Shown: positions 16,573-26,089 of the stretch, piece by piece | Layout of the letters: each line of letters begins with the position of its first letter | Position numbering within the stretch: the stretch's first letter is position 1 | NCBI GenBank assembly: GCA_945900785.1 | Contig: CAMDJM010000010.1 | Location: 27,124 to 91,123, forward strand | Length of the DNA: 64,000 bases | Source of the DNA: Akkermansia muciniphila | GTDB taxonomy: Bacteria > Verrucomicrobiota > Verrucomicrobiia > Verrucomicrobiales > V1-33 | Reading direction: 5' to 3' | The notes under the pieces: generated by a model | The model's input: the letters and a program-made list of their open reading frames with translations, nothing else | What the model was told of the DNA's origin: nothing | Databases searched by the model: none | Translations under genes and position numbers: made by a program

Positions 16573-18696
16573 ATGTCCGCCCATAAATTCATCCTTCCTG
16601 CGCTCCTCATCTCCACTCCCCTCGCCCTTTCGGCGGAACCACCGGCCCCTGCCGCCGCGACGCCTCTCCCTGAAATGGTCGTCACCGCCACCCGCCAGGC
16701 CGCTGAGGCTCAAGGCACTCCCTTCGCCGTCCGCGATATTGGTTCTGAACAAATCAACCAGCGCCAGCCCCGCACCCTGCCGGAAGCCCTGCGTGAATTG
16801 CCGGGCGTGAGCGTGCAAAAAACGTCCAATGGCCAGGGATCCCCGCACGTGCGCGGCTTCACCGGCTTCCGGAACCTCGCCATGATCGATGGCGTCAGAT
16901 TTAACAATTCCACCTTCCGCGAAGGGCCCAATCAATACTGGAACACCATCGACCTCCTGACCATGGACCGGATCGAACTCGTGCCTGGCCAGGGCAGCGT
17001 GCTCTACGGCAGCGATGCCATCGGCGGGACCCTGAATCTTCTTACCAAATCCAGCAATTTCCGGGACGGGGAGGCTGGAAAAACCTTCTTCCACGGGCTC
17101 GGGCAATACCGCTTTTCCACCGCCGAGGACAGCCATCTCGGACACCTCGAACTGAATACCGGAACCGGCGGCCAATGGGGCCTGCACGTGGATGGCAGCT
17201 ACAGCATCTTTGGCGATGTGCGGGCCGCTGGGCTGGGACGCCAGCCCAGGACCGGTTACGATCAATGGTCCTGGAATGCCCGCCTTGATGCCGCCCTGGA
17301 TCCGAACTGGACGCTCACCGCCGTGCACCAACAACTCCAGCAGGACGATGTCTGGCGCACCCATAGCACCATTTTTGGCATCCCATGGCAGGGCACCACC
17401 GTGGGCACCGACCTGCGCCGCTCCTTTGACCAGGACCGCACCCTGTCTTACCTGAAACTGGATGGCCAAAAGCTGGATGGCTTCCTCGATTCCGCCACCC
17501 TCACCCTTTCCTATCAAACTGCCGGTGAGGAATTGACCCGCGTCCGCAGCACCGGGGTCTCCTCCCTGAGCGAAGTTGACCTCCAGACCTGGGGCGCGGA
17601 CCTCCAATTCAGCAGCTCAAGCCCCCTCGGAATGCTAACCTACGGCGTGGACTACTACCGCGACCAGGTGGACAGCAGCAACGTTTCCTACAAAGCAGAC
17701 GGCAGCTTCGATACCCGCAGCATCCAGGGGCCGGTAGGCGATGACTCCAGCTACGACCTGCTCGGAGCCTGGCTGCAGGACGAAATCACCGCCGGAGACC
17801 GCACCCACCTTTTCCTCGGCGGACGCTTCACCCACGCCCGCGCCAGGGTCGGGCAATTCGAAGACCCTGTCACCAAACAGGAATCCAGCCTGACCGATTC
17901 CTGGAACGACTTCTCCGCCAGTGGCCGCCTCGTGGTCGATCTGGATGAGGCCGACCAATTCGCTCTGTTCGCCGGTGCCTCCCAGGGCTTCCGCGCTCCC
18001 AATCTGAGCGACGTCTCGCGCCTGGACATCGCCCGCTCCGGTGAACTGGAAATCGCAGGAACCTCCCTCGATCCCGAAAAGTTCCTCAGCCTGGAACTAG
18101 GCCTCAAAGCGGAAACCGGAGCCTTCACCGGAAGTGTCAGCGTGTTCCATACCATCATCAACGACCTCATCGTGCGCCAACCCACCGGCCAGATGGTGGA
18201 TGAGTTGATCGAAGTCTCCAAGGCCAACGGGGGCGATGGCCACGTGCAGGGCATCGAACTTGCCTTTAACTATCAATTCAATGAAAACTGGTCCCTCTTT
18301 GGCCACGGCAGTTACACCGAAGGAGAAGCCGATCAATTCCCCTCCAGCGATCGCCGCGCGGCGCGGGAGTCACTGAGCCGCGTCGTTCCATTCATGGGAA
18401 GTCTCGGCCTGAGAGCGCAGACCAGCGACCGCCGCTTCTGGGGCGAACTCGTCTGCATCGCGGCATCCGAAGCGGACAAACTCAACTCCGGCGAGCGCGC
18501 CGACACCCAGCGTTTCCCTGTTGATGGCACCCCAGGCTGGACCCTCCTCACTCTGCGTGGCGGTTGGAAAGTCAACGATCACCTCAGCCTCAACGCCAGC
18601 CTGGAAAATCTCCTCGACGAGGAATATCGGGCCCATGGATCCGGTTCCAACGAGCCTGGATTCGGTGCCACCCTCGGCATGACGGTTAGTTTTTGA
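16573..18696 (+). CDS. TonB-dependent outer-membrane receptor
   Basis: The 707-residue protein has a signal peptide (cut near LALSAEP), a TonB-box-like segment around PEMVVTATR, a plug domain (about 30-160: PEALRELPGVSVQKTS, RGFTGFRNLAMIDGVRF, IELVPGQGSVLYGSDAIGG) and a 22-strand-type barrel ending NLLDEEYRAHGS, GATLGMTVSF with a terminal Phe. It imports a scarce ligand using TonB energy. The upstream HMA, His-rich and CPLC proteins point to a metal or metallophore, with zinc or copper most likely (inference from context). No TonB-ExbBD genes are in the window. Confidence 0.93.
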   Translation: MSAHKFILPALLISTPLALSAEPPAPAAATPLPEMVVTATRQAAEAQGTPFAVRDIGSEQINQRQPRTLPEALRELPGVSVQKTSNGQGSPHVRGFTGFRNLAMIDGVRFNNSTFREGPNQYWNTIDLLTMDRIELVPGQGSVLYGSDAIGGTLNLLTKSSNFRDGEAGKTFFHGLGQYRFSTAEDSHLGHLELNTGTGGQWGLHVDGSYSIFGDVRAAGLGRQPRTGYDQWSWNARLDAALDPNWTLTAVHQQLQQDDVWRTHSTIFGIPWQGTTVGTDLRRSFDQDRTLSYLKLDGQKLDGFLDSATLTLSYQTAGEELTRVRSTGVSSLSEVDLQTWGADLQFSSSSPLGMLTYGVDYYRDQVDSSNVSYKADGSFDTRSIQGPVGDDSSYDLLGAWLQDEITAGDRTHLFLGGRFTHARARVGQFEDPVTKQESSLTDSWNDFSASGRLVVDLDEADQFALFAGASQGFRAPNLSDVSRLDIARSGELEIAGTSLDPEKFLSLELGLKAETGAFTGSVSVFHTIINDLIVRQPTGQMVDELIEVSKANGGDGHVQGIELAFNYQFNENWSLFGHGSYTEGEADQFPSSDRRAARESLSRVVPFMGSLGLRAQTSDRRFWGELVCIAASEADKLNSGERADTQRFPVDGTPGWTLLTLRGGWKVNDHLSLNASLENLLDEEYRAHGSGSNEPGFGATLGMTVSF

Positions 18697-18900
18697 ACTC
18701 CTTGCCATCCCGCAGCGGCAGGACCGCGAAACCGAATACCATGTCAGTCAGGTATGGATTCGATGCATTCCTCCGGATGTTTCACAGCCTATTCCCGACC
18801 AACTTCCCTGCGTGGCCCCGGCCAGTGCAGCCGCTGGACTGGCGGGTCCCAACATTTTGCCGGAATTCCCCTGGCACGGGTTTCAATCACCTGGCCAACC

Positions 18901-19206
18901 TCATTCCGGCAGCTTCGAAAAATCAAACTGACAGCAGCCGAGATCCAACACATCCCCATTTTCCGCGAGGTGCCGGGCAAACTCCGGAGCCAGCGCATAG
19001 ACCCGCTGCTGCGCCTGTTTTTCCTGCTGGACCAGGCCCGCATCCCGCAAAATCCGCAGGTGCTTAGAAATGTTATAAGAGGGGATTTCCAGCGTAGTCC
19101 CCAGTTCATTGACGTGACACGGACCGCCCATGAGACGGCGCATGATGCGCAGCCGGCTTTCTTCACCGAGAGCCTTCATGGCCGTGATGCAGTCGAATTT
19201 CCTCAT
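18901..19206 (-). CDS. ArsR-family transcriptional regulator with vicinal cysteines
   Basis: The 101-residue winged-helix protein shows LGEESRLRIMRRLMGG, the recognition region TTLEIPSYNISKHLRILRDAGLV and the wing QQRVYALAPEF. Cysteines are C6, C30 (GGPCHVNEL) and the pair C91-C92 in the tail DLGCCQFDF. These could form a thiol metal or metalloid site or a redox switch, although C30 is not the classic ELCVCDL arrangement. It is divergent from the TonB-PiT genes starting at 19396, with 189 bp between, so it probably represses them. Alternatives within ArsR include SAH-sensing (SahR-like) regulators. Confidence 0.88.
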   Translation of the reverse strand: MRKFDCITAMKALGEESRLRIMRRLMGGPCHVNELGTTLEIPSYNISKHLRILRDAGLVQQEKQAQQRVYALAPEFARHLAENGDVLDLGCCQFDFSKLPE

Positions 19207-19382
19207 CTCTCCATCCTATGACATGAATGAATCTCCCGCAAGATGGGGTTTTCCCGGCTGGTTCGCCCGGATCATCCTCCACGTCTGGAATACCGGCTCT
19301 TCCAAGCGAATCTCCCAGGAAAGAGGTGCCCCCTTTGCGCAGTTCCAGCGCAGGAAACTGTTGCAAGAAAGTGAAAGCTGAC

Positions 19383-19412
19383 CCGTAATGCGTATATGCG
19401 CTTTTACGCAGA
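19383..19412 (+). promoter_or_regulatory. Candidate ArsR operator overlapping the TonB receptor start
   Basis: The segment AATGCGTATATGCGC contains the imperfect palindrome GCGTATATGC (two mismatched positions). It is followed by CTTTTACGC and overlaps the start codon at 19396. Its position in the ArsR/TonB divergent gap fits an operator. It shares the pattern ATGCGT..AT.CG.TTTT with the ahcY upstream region. Confidence 0.4.
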
Positions 19413-21753
19413 TACAACCCATCCATCCGGTCGGCTTTCCCTTCCTCTCCTCATCCTTGCCTTCAGCAGTCTGCACGGGACTTTTACACTCTATGCCGAC
19501 GCGGCTCCTCCGCCTCCCACTTACTCCGGGCCTGGCGCAGCGGTGCCAGCCCCGGCTGAACCCGCCGCTGTGGTCAGCCTTCCGGAAATGCTCATCCTCG
19601 GAGAAGTCCTGGACGACCCGCAGGGCAAGCCGGTCAGCGCCAGCTTCCTGTCAGAAAAACTGGTTCAGGACTTCCGCATCGGCGAGCCCCAGGACATCGT
19701 CAGGCTCACGCCCAATTCCTCCGCCACCGACTCCGGCTCGCGCTCCTTTGGCGATGTGTATGCGGTGCGCGGCCTGACCAATACGGTGTTCTTCGGGACT
19801 CCGGCGACCACGGTTTATCTCGATGATGTGCCCTTCGGCGAGACCTTCACTTACGCGCAGCGTCTCAGCGCGGTGAACAGCGTGGAATTCCTGCGCGGCC
19901 CGCAACCCACCGTGGTGGGACGCAATGCCTATGGTGGCCTGATCAATATCCGCAGCCGCCGGCCCACGGATCGTTATGAAGGTGCCCTCAACTATGCCTA
20001 CGGTTCCCACGAATCCCACGCGACCGACCTCTGGCTGCAAGGCCCCCTCGCCGGCAAGGAACTTGGCTTCCGCCTCGGCGGACAATACGAAACCCGCGAT
20101 GGCTATCTCTGGAATCCACAAACGCAAACCCATGTCGACGATCAGGAACACTGGGGGCTGAATGGTGGCCTCTTCTGGAAACCTGCCCCCGGCTGGGAAG
20201 TCAGCCTCACCGGAGCGTTTGATGACTACCATGACGGCGCGCCGCGCCTCACCGCCCTGGACCGCAGCGCTTTCCAAGATGTGAATTCCAACGTCCCTGG
20301 CAAACAGGAACGCCGCACCGATAACGAAGCCCTGCGCCTTTCCTATGAGAATCCGCAGTGGCGCTTCCTCAGTGTCACTTCCCGGCGGAATTGGAAACTT
20401 GATCCCTACATCACCGACCTCGACTTCCTCCCCACCGACCTGGGCTCCATCAATCTGAAACAGGACCAGGAAATTTGGAGCCAGGAGTTCCGCTTTGCCA
20501 GTAACGACCCCGCCGCCGACCTGCAGTGGAATGCCGGGGCCTACGGCTCATGGAGCACGATTCACGGCCTGGGTGACCGCTTTATCAATCAACAGCAGTC
20601 CCGCACAGACTACATTATCACCCCTATCCAGCAGACCATTCCCACGCCCTACGGCCCTTTCCTCATCCCTCTCACCACCCGCTCCACTGCCGTCTCCCTG
20701 ACAGATATTGCCATCCAGCAGCGGACCACCCATGAGATCAAGGAAGAGGCCTGCGCGCTCTACGGCGGCCTCGACTGGAGCGGGTGGAAGCCGGTGACGC
20801 TGCACGTGGGGGCGCGCCTCGACTACGTGGAGCGCCGCCTGAGCCGCGACAAAGCGACCAGTGGCCAGGCAGATACCAATACGACGGTCAACACCTCGAT
20901 TGATCCCGTGGACGGCTTCCCTCCCTTCCCCGAGATCGAACCCACCAAAATCAACACGCTGACCCCCATCAACGAAGCCGCCCGCCACCTCGCCCTGAGC
21001 GGGGACTGGCTCCACGTCACGCCCACCGCCGGGCTGGATTGGCACCTCACGGAAGACGCTCTCGCCTATGTTAAAACGACCTACGCCTTCAAGCCCGGCG
21101 GCTACAGCGCCTATGCGGATGATGAGCGTTATGTGCCTTTTGATGATGAAAAAACCGAGGCCACCGAAGTCGGGGTGAAAACCCAATGGCTCGACGGCAA
21201 ACTCACCGCCAACCTCGCCGGCTTCTGGAACGAGACCGAGGATTATCAAGTCGAGCGCAGCTTCACGCAGACGGACTACGCCGTCTTCAACGCCACTCAC
21301 GCCCGCAGTTATGGACTGGAATTCGAGTCCCGCTTTGAGGTTGCCCCGCAACTGGATCTGTTGGGCTCCGTCGGCTGGACACACGCCCGCCTCACTGAAT
21401 ATCAGGATCCCGTTTCCGGGGCCAATCTGGACGGAAAAACGCCGCCCTTTGTGCCGGAATTCGACGCTGCGATCGCACTCGATTTCCACCTCGCCGCCGG
21501 GTTTTTCACCCAGATCGCTTTCCTCGCCCAGGGGCAGACCCGCTTCGATGACTTCAACCGCAACGAGTTCAAGCAGGACGCCTTCGGCCTGCTGAATGCC
21601 AGCATCGGCTGGCGCGGAACGAACTGGTCCGTGGCCGCCTATGGCACCAATCTGACCCAGGAGGAATACTACACGAACATGAATACCGATGTGCGCACCG
21701 GAGCCCCTGGCGCGCCTCAGGAATTCGGAATCAAGCTGGGCCTGACATTTTAG
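19396..21753 (+). CDS. TonB-dependent outer-membrane receptor, first gene of TonB-PiT pair
   Basis: The 785-residue protein has a signal peptide (hydrophobic LPLLILAFSSLHGTF, cut near YADA), a Pro/Ala-rich spacer, a plug domain (PQDIVRLTPNSSATDSGSR, YAVRGLTNTVFFG, VEFLRGPQPTVVGRNAYGG) and a large barrel with the closing AAYGTNLTQEEYY and FGIKLGLTF. The plug resembles receptors for siderophores or other complex ligands more than the B12 type. The ATG at 19396 is the only start in frame before the signal peptide, and no strong Shine-Dalgarno is visible. The PiT gene begins 26 bases after its stop, so they are likely one transcript controlled by the divergent ArsR. Confidence 0.92.
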   Translation: MRFYADTTHPSGRLSLPLLILAFSSLHGTFTLYADAAPPPPTYSGPGAAVPAPAEPAAVVSLPEMLILGEVLDDPQGKPVSASFLSEKLVQDFRIGEPQDIVRLTPNSSATDSGSRSFGDVYAVRGLTNTVFFGTPATTVYLDDVPFGETFTYAQRLSAVNSVEFLRGPQPTVVGRNAYGGLINIRSRRPTDRYEGALNYAYGSHESHATDLWLQGPLAGKELGFRLGGQYETRDGYLWNPQTQTHVDDQEHWGLNGGLFWKPAPGWEVSLTGAFDDYHDGAPRLTALDRSAFQDVNSNVPGKQERRTDNEALRLSYENPQWRFLSVTSRRNWKLDPYITDLDFLPTDLGSINLKQDQEIWSQEFRFASNDPAADLQWNAGAYGSWSTIHGLGDRFINQQQSRTDYIITPIQQTIPTPYGPFLIPLTTRSTAVSLTDIAIQQRTTHEIKEEACALYGGLDWSGWKPVTLHVGARLDYVERRLSRDKATSGQADTNTTVNTSIDPVDGFPPFPEIEPTKINTLTPINEAARHLALSGDWLHVTPTAGLDWHLTEDALAYVKTTYAFKPGGYSAYADDERYVPFDDEKTEATEVGVKTQWLDGKLTANLAGFWNETEDYQVERSFTQTDYAVFNATHARSYGLEFESRFEVAPQLDLLGSVGWTHARLTEYQDPVSGANLDGKTPPFVPEFDAAIALDFHLAAGFFTQIAFLAQGQTRFDDFNRNEFKQDAFGLLNASIGWRGTNWSVAAYGTNLTQEEYYTNMNTDVRTGAPGAPQEFGIKLGLTF

Positions 21754-21779
21754 CATCCTGGACCCTTTCCTCTGTGACC

Positions 21780-22760
21780 ATGTTCCCGGCCCCCGTTGCC
21801 TTTGCCATCATCATCACCGTCGCCCTGATCGCGTATGCCAATGGGGCCAATGCCACCTTCAAAGGCGTAGCGTCGCTTTATGGCAGTGGCACCACCTCCT
21901 ACCGGAAGGCGATGCATTGGGCCGTCCTTACCACTGCGGCGGGGGCCCTGGCCAGCGTCTGGTTCGCCGTGCAATTGCTCAAAGCGTTCTCAGGCAAGGG
22001 ACTGGTGCCGGATACTCTGGTTGGGGACCCGCTGTTTCTCTTGTCAAGTGCAGTGGGGGCCATGCTCACGGGTGGCGCGGCCACGTGGCTGGGCTTTCCG
22101 GTTTCCACTACCCATGCTCTCGTCGGTGGTCTGTTGGGCGCGGGCCTGCGGGCCAATCCCGGCGGAGTGAACTTCGCCAAACTGGGCACTTCTTTTGCCC
22201 AGCCCCTCCTGCTCGGACCGGTGGTGGCGATCATCCTCGGCTCCCTGCTGTATCTGATATTCCGGCGTTTGCACCTGGCACCGGATCACCGCACCAAAAC
22301 GGGGGACACCCTGCACTTCCTCAGCGCCGGGGCGGTGTGTTTTGCGCGGGGCCTGAATGACACCCCCAAGATGGCCGCGCTGCTGGCCGGATCCGCCGCC
22401 TTGCCAGGATCAAGTGGCCTGTGGCTTGTGGGACTCGCGATGACCGCCGGGGGCTTCATCGGTGCCCGCAAAGTGGCCGAAACCCTCGCCCACAAAATCA
22501 CCGGCATGGATCCCAGCCAGGGGTTTGTGGCCAATCTCACGACCTCCATTCTCGTTATTCTGGGATCCATCCAGGGCCTGCCGCTTTCCACCACGCACGT
22601 CACCGTCGGCTCCCTGCTTGGCATCGGCATCACCACCCGGCAGGCCCGTTGGCGCACCGCCATCCCGGTCCTCCTCGCCTGGGTCATCACCCTGCCCTGC
22701 GCCGCCGTCCTCGCGGCCCTCACTTTTTCGGTGACCCGGCGCTTCGCCGACCTGAGCTAA
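21780..22760 (+). CDS. PiT-family inorganic anion transporter (phosphate, possibly sulfate)
   Basis: The 326-residue inner-membrane protein has about ten hydrophobic segments and the two duplicated PiT signatures GFPVSTTHALVGGLLGAG and GLPLSTTHVTVGSLLGIG. It also shows the N-terminal AYANGANATFKGVASLYGS and central FARGLNDTPKMAALL motifs. PiT proteins move metal-phosphate with H+ or Na+; some relatives (CysP) carry sulfate. The ATG at 21780 is preferred to the GTG two codons earlier. It lies directly after a TonB receptor and is probably under ArsR control, an uncommon setting for a low-affinity phosphate carrier. Substrate choice between phosphate, arsenate and sulfate cannot be made from sequence alone. 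Confidence 0.9.
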   Translation: MFPAPVAFAIIITVALIAYANGANATFKGVASLYGSGTTSYRKAMHWAVLTTAAGALASVWFAVQLLKAFSGKGLVPDTLVGDPLFLLSSAVGAMLTGGAATWLGFPVSTTHALVGGLLGAGLRANPGGVNFAKLGTSFAQPLLLGPVVAIILGSLLYLIFRRLHLAPDHRTKTGDTLHFLSAGAVCFARGLNDTPKMAALLAGSAALPGSSGLWLVGLAMTAGGFIGARKVAETLAHKITGMDPSQGFVANLTTSILVILGSIQGLPLSTTHVTVGSLLGIGITTRQARWRTAIPVLLAWVITLPCAAVLAALTFSVTRRFADLS

Positions 22761-22900
22761 CACGGAAAATATTTTCAGCTGCGGAAGCGTCAACTGCGAA
22801 GCGTGGGCCAATCTGCCGGGTGACGGCGATGCCAGAGCCAAAAACAATTTGACCAATTTCTTCAAATTCCTGCCAACACCAACACAAACAACCCAACCTC

Positions 22901-23833
22901 ATGAAAATCCGCACTCTCCTCCTCGCCACCCTGCTGGCCTTTCCCATCAGCGTCCGCGCCGGCATCGGCCTCATCACCTGTGCTGAAGCCAAGGCCCTCA
23001 TCGAAAATCCAGACGCCTCCAAGCGCCCCATCGTATTTGATACGCGGGGTGGTTATAAGGACTACTTCCGCGCCCACCTGCCCACCGCCCAACACCTCGA
23101 ATTCGACTCCCTCCGCGGTACCTCCCAGGCCGTGCCCGTGCAATACCTGCCGGACGACCTCACCAAAACCCTCCTCCTGCGCGCCGGGGTGGACAAGGAC
23201 CGCACCCACCTCATTTACGCCACGGGAGACGTGCTCCCCAACGACGAAATCCTCAGCAGCACCATGGTTGTCCACGTGCTGGAAAAATTCGGCGTCAAGG
23301 ACATCCGCATCGTCGATGGCGGCCTCGCCGAGTGGAAAAAGCAGGGCCTGACTCCCGTCCAGGACTACTTCCAAAATCCCCCCGGCAAGCTGCCGGCCAA
23401 AACCGACAAAACCACCGCTGCCAACATAAAGGACGTCCAGGCGCATGTCGGCAAACCGGGCAACCTCCTCATTGACGCCCGTCCCATCAACGAATTCCGC
23501 GGCGAGGACGAAATCTGGCTGCGCAAGGGCCACATCCCGGGAGCGATCAGCTTTCACTGGGCACGCCTCGTGGAAAAGGACAACACCCACAAATTCAAAC
23601 CCTTTGCCGGGGTCAAAGCCGAACTGGAAGCCGCCGGTATCACTCCTGATAAAAACATCATCTGTTATTGCGGCACCTCCCGCGAAGGCAGCGCTCTCCG
23701 CTTTTATCTGAAATACATCGCCGGTTATCCCAACGTCCGGCTCTACGAAGGCGCCTGGAAGGAATATGTCTGGCTCGACAACAAATCCCTCCCTGCCGAA
23801 ACCGGGGGCGAACCTGCGGGACAGAAAAAATAA
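22901..23833 (+). CDS. Secreted two-domain rhodanese (thiosulfate/mercaptopyruvate sulfurtransferase-like)
   Basis: The 310-residue protein has a signal peptide (MKIRTLLLATLLAFPISVRA) and two rhodanese domains. The first is at about 25-150 (VFDTRGGYKDYFRAHLP, no catalytic Cys). The second, at about 165-300, has LIDARPINEFRG, GHIPGAISFHW and the active loop C257-G-T-S-R-E. The loop points to thiosulfate sulfurtransferase activity in the periplasm. It starts 140 bases after the PiT gene on the same strand, so it may be cotranscribed or carry its own promoter. Its place beside TonB/PiT import genes suggests sulfur handling or cyanide/thiol detoxification, but this is inference. Confidence 0.9.
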   Translation: MKIRTLLLATLLAFPISVRAGIGLITCAEAKALIENPDASKRPIVFDTRGGYKDYFRAHLPTAQHLEFDSLRGTSQAVPVQYLPDDLTKTLLLRAGVDKDRTHLIYATGDVLPNDEILSSTMVVHVLEKFGVKDIRIVDGGLAEWKKQGLTPVQDYFQNPPGKLPAKTDKTTAANIKDVQAHVGKPGNLLIDARPINEFRGEDEIWLRKGHIPGAISFHWARLVEKDNTHKFKPFAGVKAELEAAGITPDKNIICYCGTSREGSALRFYLKYIAGYPNVRLYEGAWKEYVWLDNKSLPAETGGEPAGQKK

Positions 23834-23857
23834 TCCCCTCCCCGGTCCGCCCCGTCA

Positions 23858-25924
23858 TTACTCCCACCAACGATAGGTCGCGCTCACCCGGAACTGACGC
23901 GGCTCCACCGGATGCAGGTGAATGTCCGCGACCCCGGCGGCGGGCTCTCCCGGCAGGCGGCTTTCATAGTAGTATTCGATATCGTTGTCCCCCCGGTCCA
24001 GCAGATTCAGGCAATCCACCGCTACATCCCAATTTTTCCACTTGTAGCCCAGCCGCGCATTCACCTGGAAGCCGGCTTTTGACTCCACCCGGCCGCTTTC
24101 CTCCAAGGGACGCGGGGAGAAGTAGCGGGCCCGCAAACTGGAATAAACCCCTTTTTCCTGCCCCACCGTCAACCCGGCGGACAGCATGTGTTCCACCGCC
24201 CCGGGGATGTAGGATTCATCCCCCGGCACATCTTCAAAGCGGGCGTGGCTCCAGGCGTATTCCCCATCCAAGGTGAACCAGGTGGTGGGGCGGTAATAGG
24301 CGGAAAGCTCCACGCCATAACGATGCGATCCCGGCCCGGCCTCGGTGCGCCCGGCATCACCGACATAGACAAATTCGCTGTCACTATCCAGTACCCACAA
24401 GGCGGCAGTAAACGTCAGGTCCGGCACCGCATTGCTCCGCACTCCAATCTCCGCGCCCTTCGTCCGCACCAGGGGATCCACCGGGTCCACCCGCTCCCCG
24501 CTGACCGGATCCCGGCTGATCGTCACCCCGCGGGCATCATTGCTATGAAAACCCAAACCGCCATTCAGATAAATTTCGGTCTCCGCCCACGGCCCGAAAA
24601 CCAACTGGGCTTTCGGACTGGCAATCCCGGCCCAATCCGTGCCGCTATTCGCGGCGCGGTCGCTGGCGACATCAAAATAAAACAGATCCCCCCGCAGGCC
24701 GGCTCCGGCGCGCAGCCACGGCGTCAGTTGCGTCCCGTGATCCACCAGCAAACTGTAACTGCCTTCAAAAATGTCGTCCTCCCGCACCGTTCCGATCCGT
24801 TCACGCCGCTTCGTTTTGTAAAGGCCGATGCCATCCATCATATCCATCCGCGTCTGTAATCCCGCCGTGGTGGTGCTGGCCAGCTTCCCGATGTCGTAGC
24901 GCCATTCCCGGGTCAAATTCGCTCCAGTGAAAAAGCGTTTGTCAAATTGCTCAAACTGATCGCCCCGCAGCGGATCATCAAGGAAATAGGTGAAATCGGA
25001 GAAGAGATCGAGATCGTAATAACCACCCCAGACATCCAGTTTCGTCGTAGTATTCCCGTCCTTCTGCTGCCAGTTCAATTGCAGGCTGTAGCGGCTGGTT
25101 TCCCCGGTGTCAGTGGTCTGCGGGGAGCTGAAACGGTCCACCTGCCCGGACTGGATGGCCCGCAGCGGAATTTGATCCGTGGAGTGCCAGGTGCCCCGGT
25201 AGCCGAGGGCCGTGACATCGAAATAATTGTCTTCGTCCCCGGTGTGATAGCGGACAAATCCATTCCACCGCTGGTAGTTGTCAGGAATTTCCCATGGCCC
25301 GTTTTCCTCCGAAAACTCCCCACCCAGAGTCAGCGTGCCATCCCCCACTTTCCACGAATCGCCGAGGAGTGCCCGGTAATATTCATTCTCGCCAAACGAA
25401 AAACTGGCGATGCCCTGCGGCAGTTCATGGAAGAGCCGGTAGGACGCCCCGCCGGTGGAGGAGAGGTCCCCCAATTCCGCAAAATATGGCCCCTTAAAAT
25501 AGTCCAGTCCCTCCACGAACTCCGGCACCAGAAAGTTCAAATCGGAATACCCCTGACCATGCGCATGGGTCCGGAAATTCACCGGCATCCCATCCAGCGA
25601 AATCCCGAAATCCGTGCCGTGATCGAGGTTATAGCCGCGCAGAAAATACTGGTTCGCCTTCCCCCCACCGGCATGCTGCGTCACGATTACGCCGGGCACC
25701 ACTTCCAGCAATTCGCCGCGCCGCAAAAACGGACGCTGGCTCAGTTCCCCGTTATTCGCCTGCCCCTTGGTTGCGCTGCGGGCGATGCCCAGCAGATCCT
25801 CCGCTTTGCCGGTCACGATGATCGGTTCCAATTCCACGGCATCGCCCGGAGCCGGGGGGAACTGCTGGGCCGGGGCGGTGAAGGTGAAACAAGTGGTGAT
25901 GAGTAAAAACGGACGATGTGCCAT
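23858..25924 (-). CDS. TonB-dependent receptor divergent from the CnrYXH-like cassette
   Basis: The 688-residue protein starts MAHRPFLLITTCFTFTAPAQ (signal peptide). It has a plug domain (LEPIIVTGKAEDLLG, LEVVPGVIVTQHAGGGKANQYFLRGYNLDHGTDF, DGMPVNFRTHAHGQGYSDLNFL) and a barrel ending QFRVSATYRWWE. The plug phrasing matches TonB receptors found beside metal-resistance or metal-sensing loci, and the His-containing FRTHAHGQGY segment is typical of that subgroup (family knowledge). I chose the ATG at 25924 over an extension to 25987. Its 5' end faces the cnrY-like gene at 26090 across 165 bp, so a sigma factor encoded there may drive it. Confidence 0.92.
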   Translation of the reverse strand: MAHRPFLLITTCFTFTAPAQQFPPAPGDAVELEPIIVTGKAEDLLGIARSATKGQANNGELSQRPFLRRGELLEVVPGVIVTQHAGGGKANQYFLRGYNLDHGTDFGISLDGMPVNFRTHAHGQGYSDLNFLVPEFVEGLDYFKGPYFAELGDLSSTGGASYRLFHELPQGIASFSFGENEYYRALLGDSWKVGDGTLTLGGEFSEENGPWEIPDNYQRWNGFVRYHTGDEDNYFDVTALGYRGTWHSTDQIPLRAIQSGQVDRFSSPQTTDTGETSRYSLQLNWQQKDGNTTTKLDVWGGYYDLDLFSDFTYFLDDPLRGDQFEQFDKRFFTGANLTREWRYDIGKLASTTTAGLQTRMDMMDGIGLYKTKRRERIGTVREDDIFEGSYSLLVDHGTQLTPWLRAGAGLRGDLFYFDVASDRAANSGTDWAGIASPKAQLVFGPWAETEIYLNGGLGFHSNDARGVTISRDPVSGERVDPVDPLVRTKGAEIGVRSNAVPDLTFTAALWVLDSDSEFVYVGDAGRTEAGPGSHRYGVELSAYYRPTTWFTLDGEYAWSHARFEDVPGDESYIPGAVEHMLSAGLTVGQEKGVYSSLRARYFSPRPLEESGRVESKAGFQVNARLGYKWKNWDVAVDCLNLLDRGDNDIEYYYESRLPGEPAAGVADIHLHPVEPRQFRVSATYRWWE

Positions 25925-26089
25925 AAATTTGATGGAGGCGAAGCGAATATTTGGCGAACTGCTACTGCTGGCGAACTGGCGGAACAAATTGTTTGCCTGC
26001 GTTCATGGCTTGAACGACAAAACCCCGTTCCATCCCATGGACGAACTTCCGGCCCCTTCCGGAAAAGGCGCCCTCCCCTCTCCTGACTT

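Noticed and set aside
20548..21756. Minus-strand 402-codon frame opposite the TonB receptor gene
   Set aside because: Antisense shadow; the plus strand encodes a complete TonB receptor.
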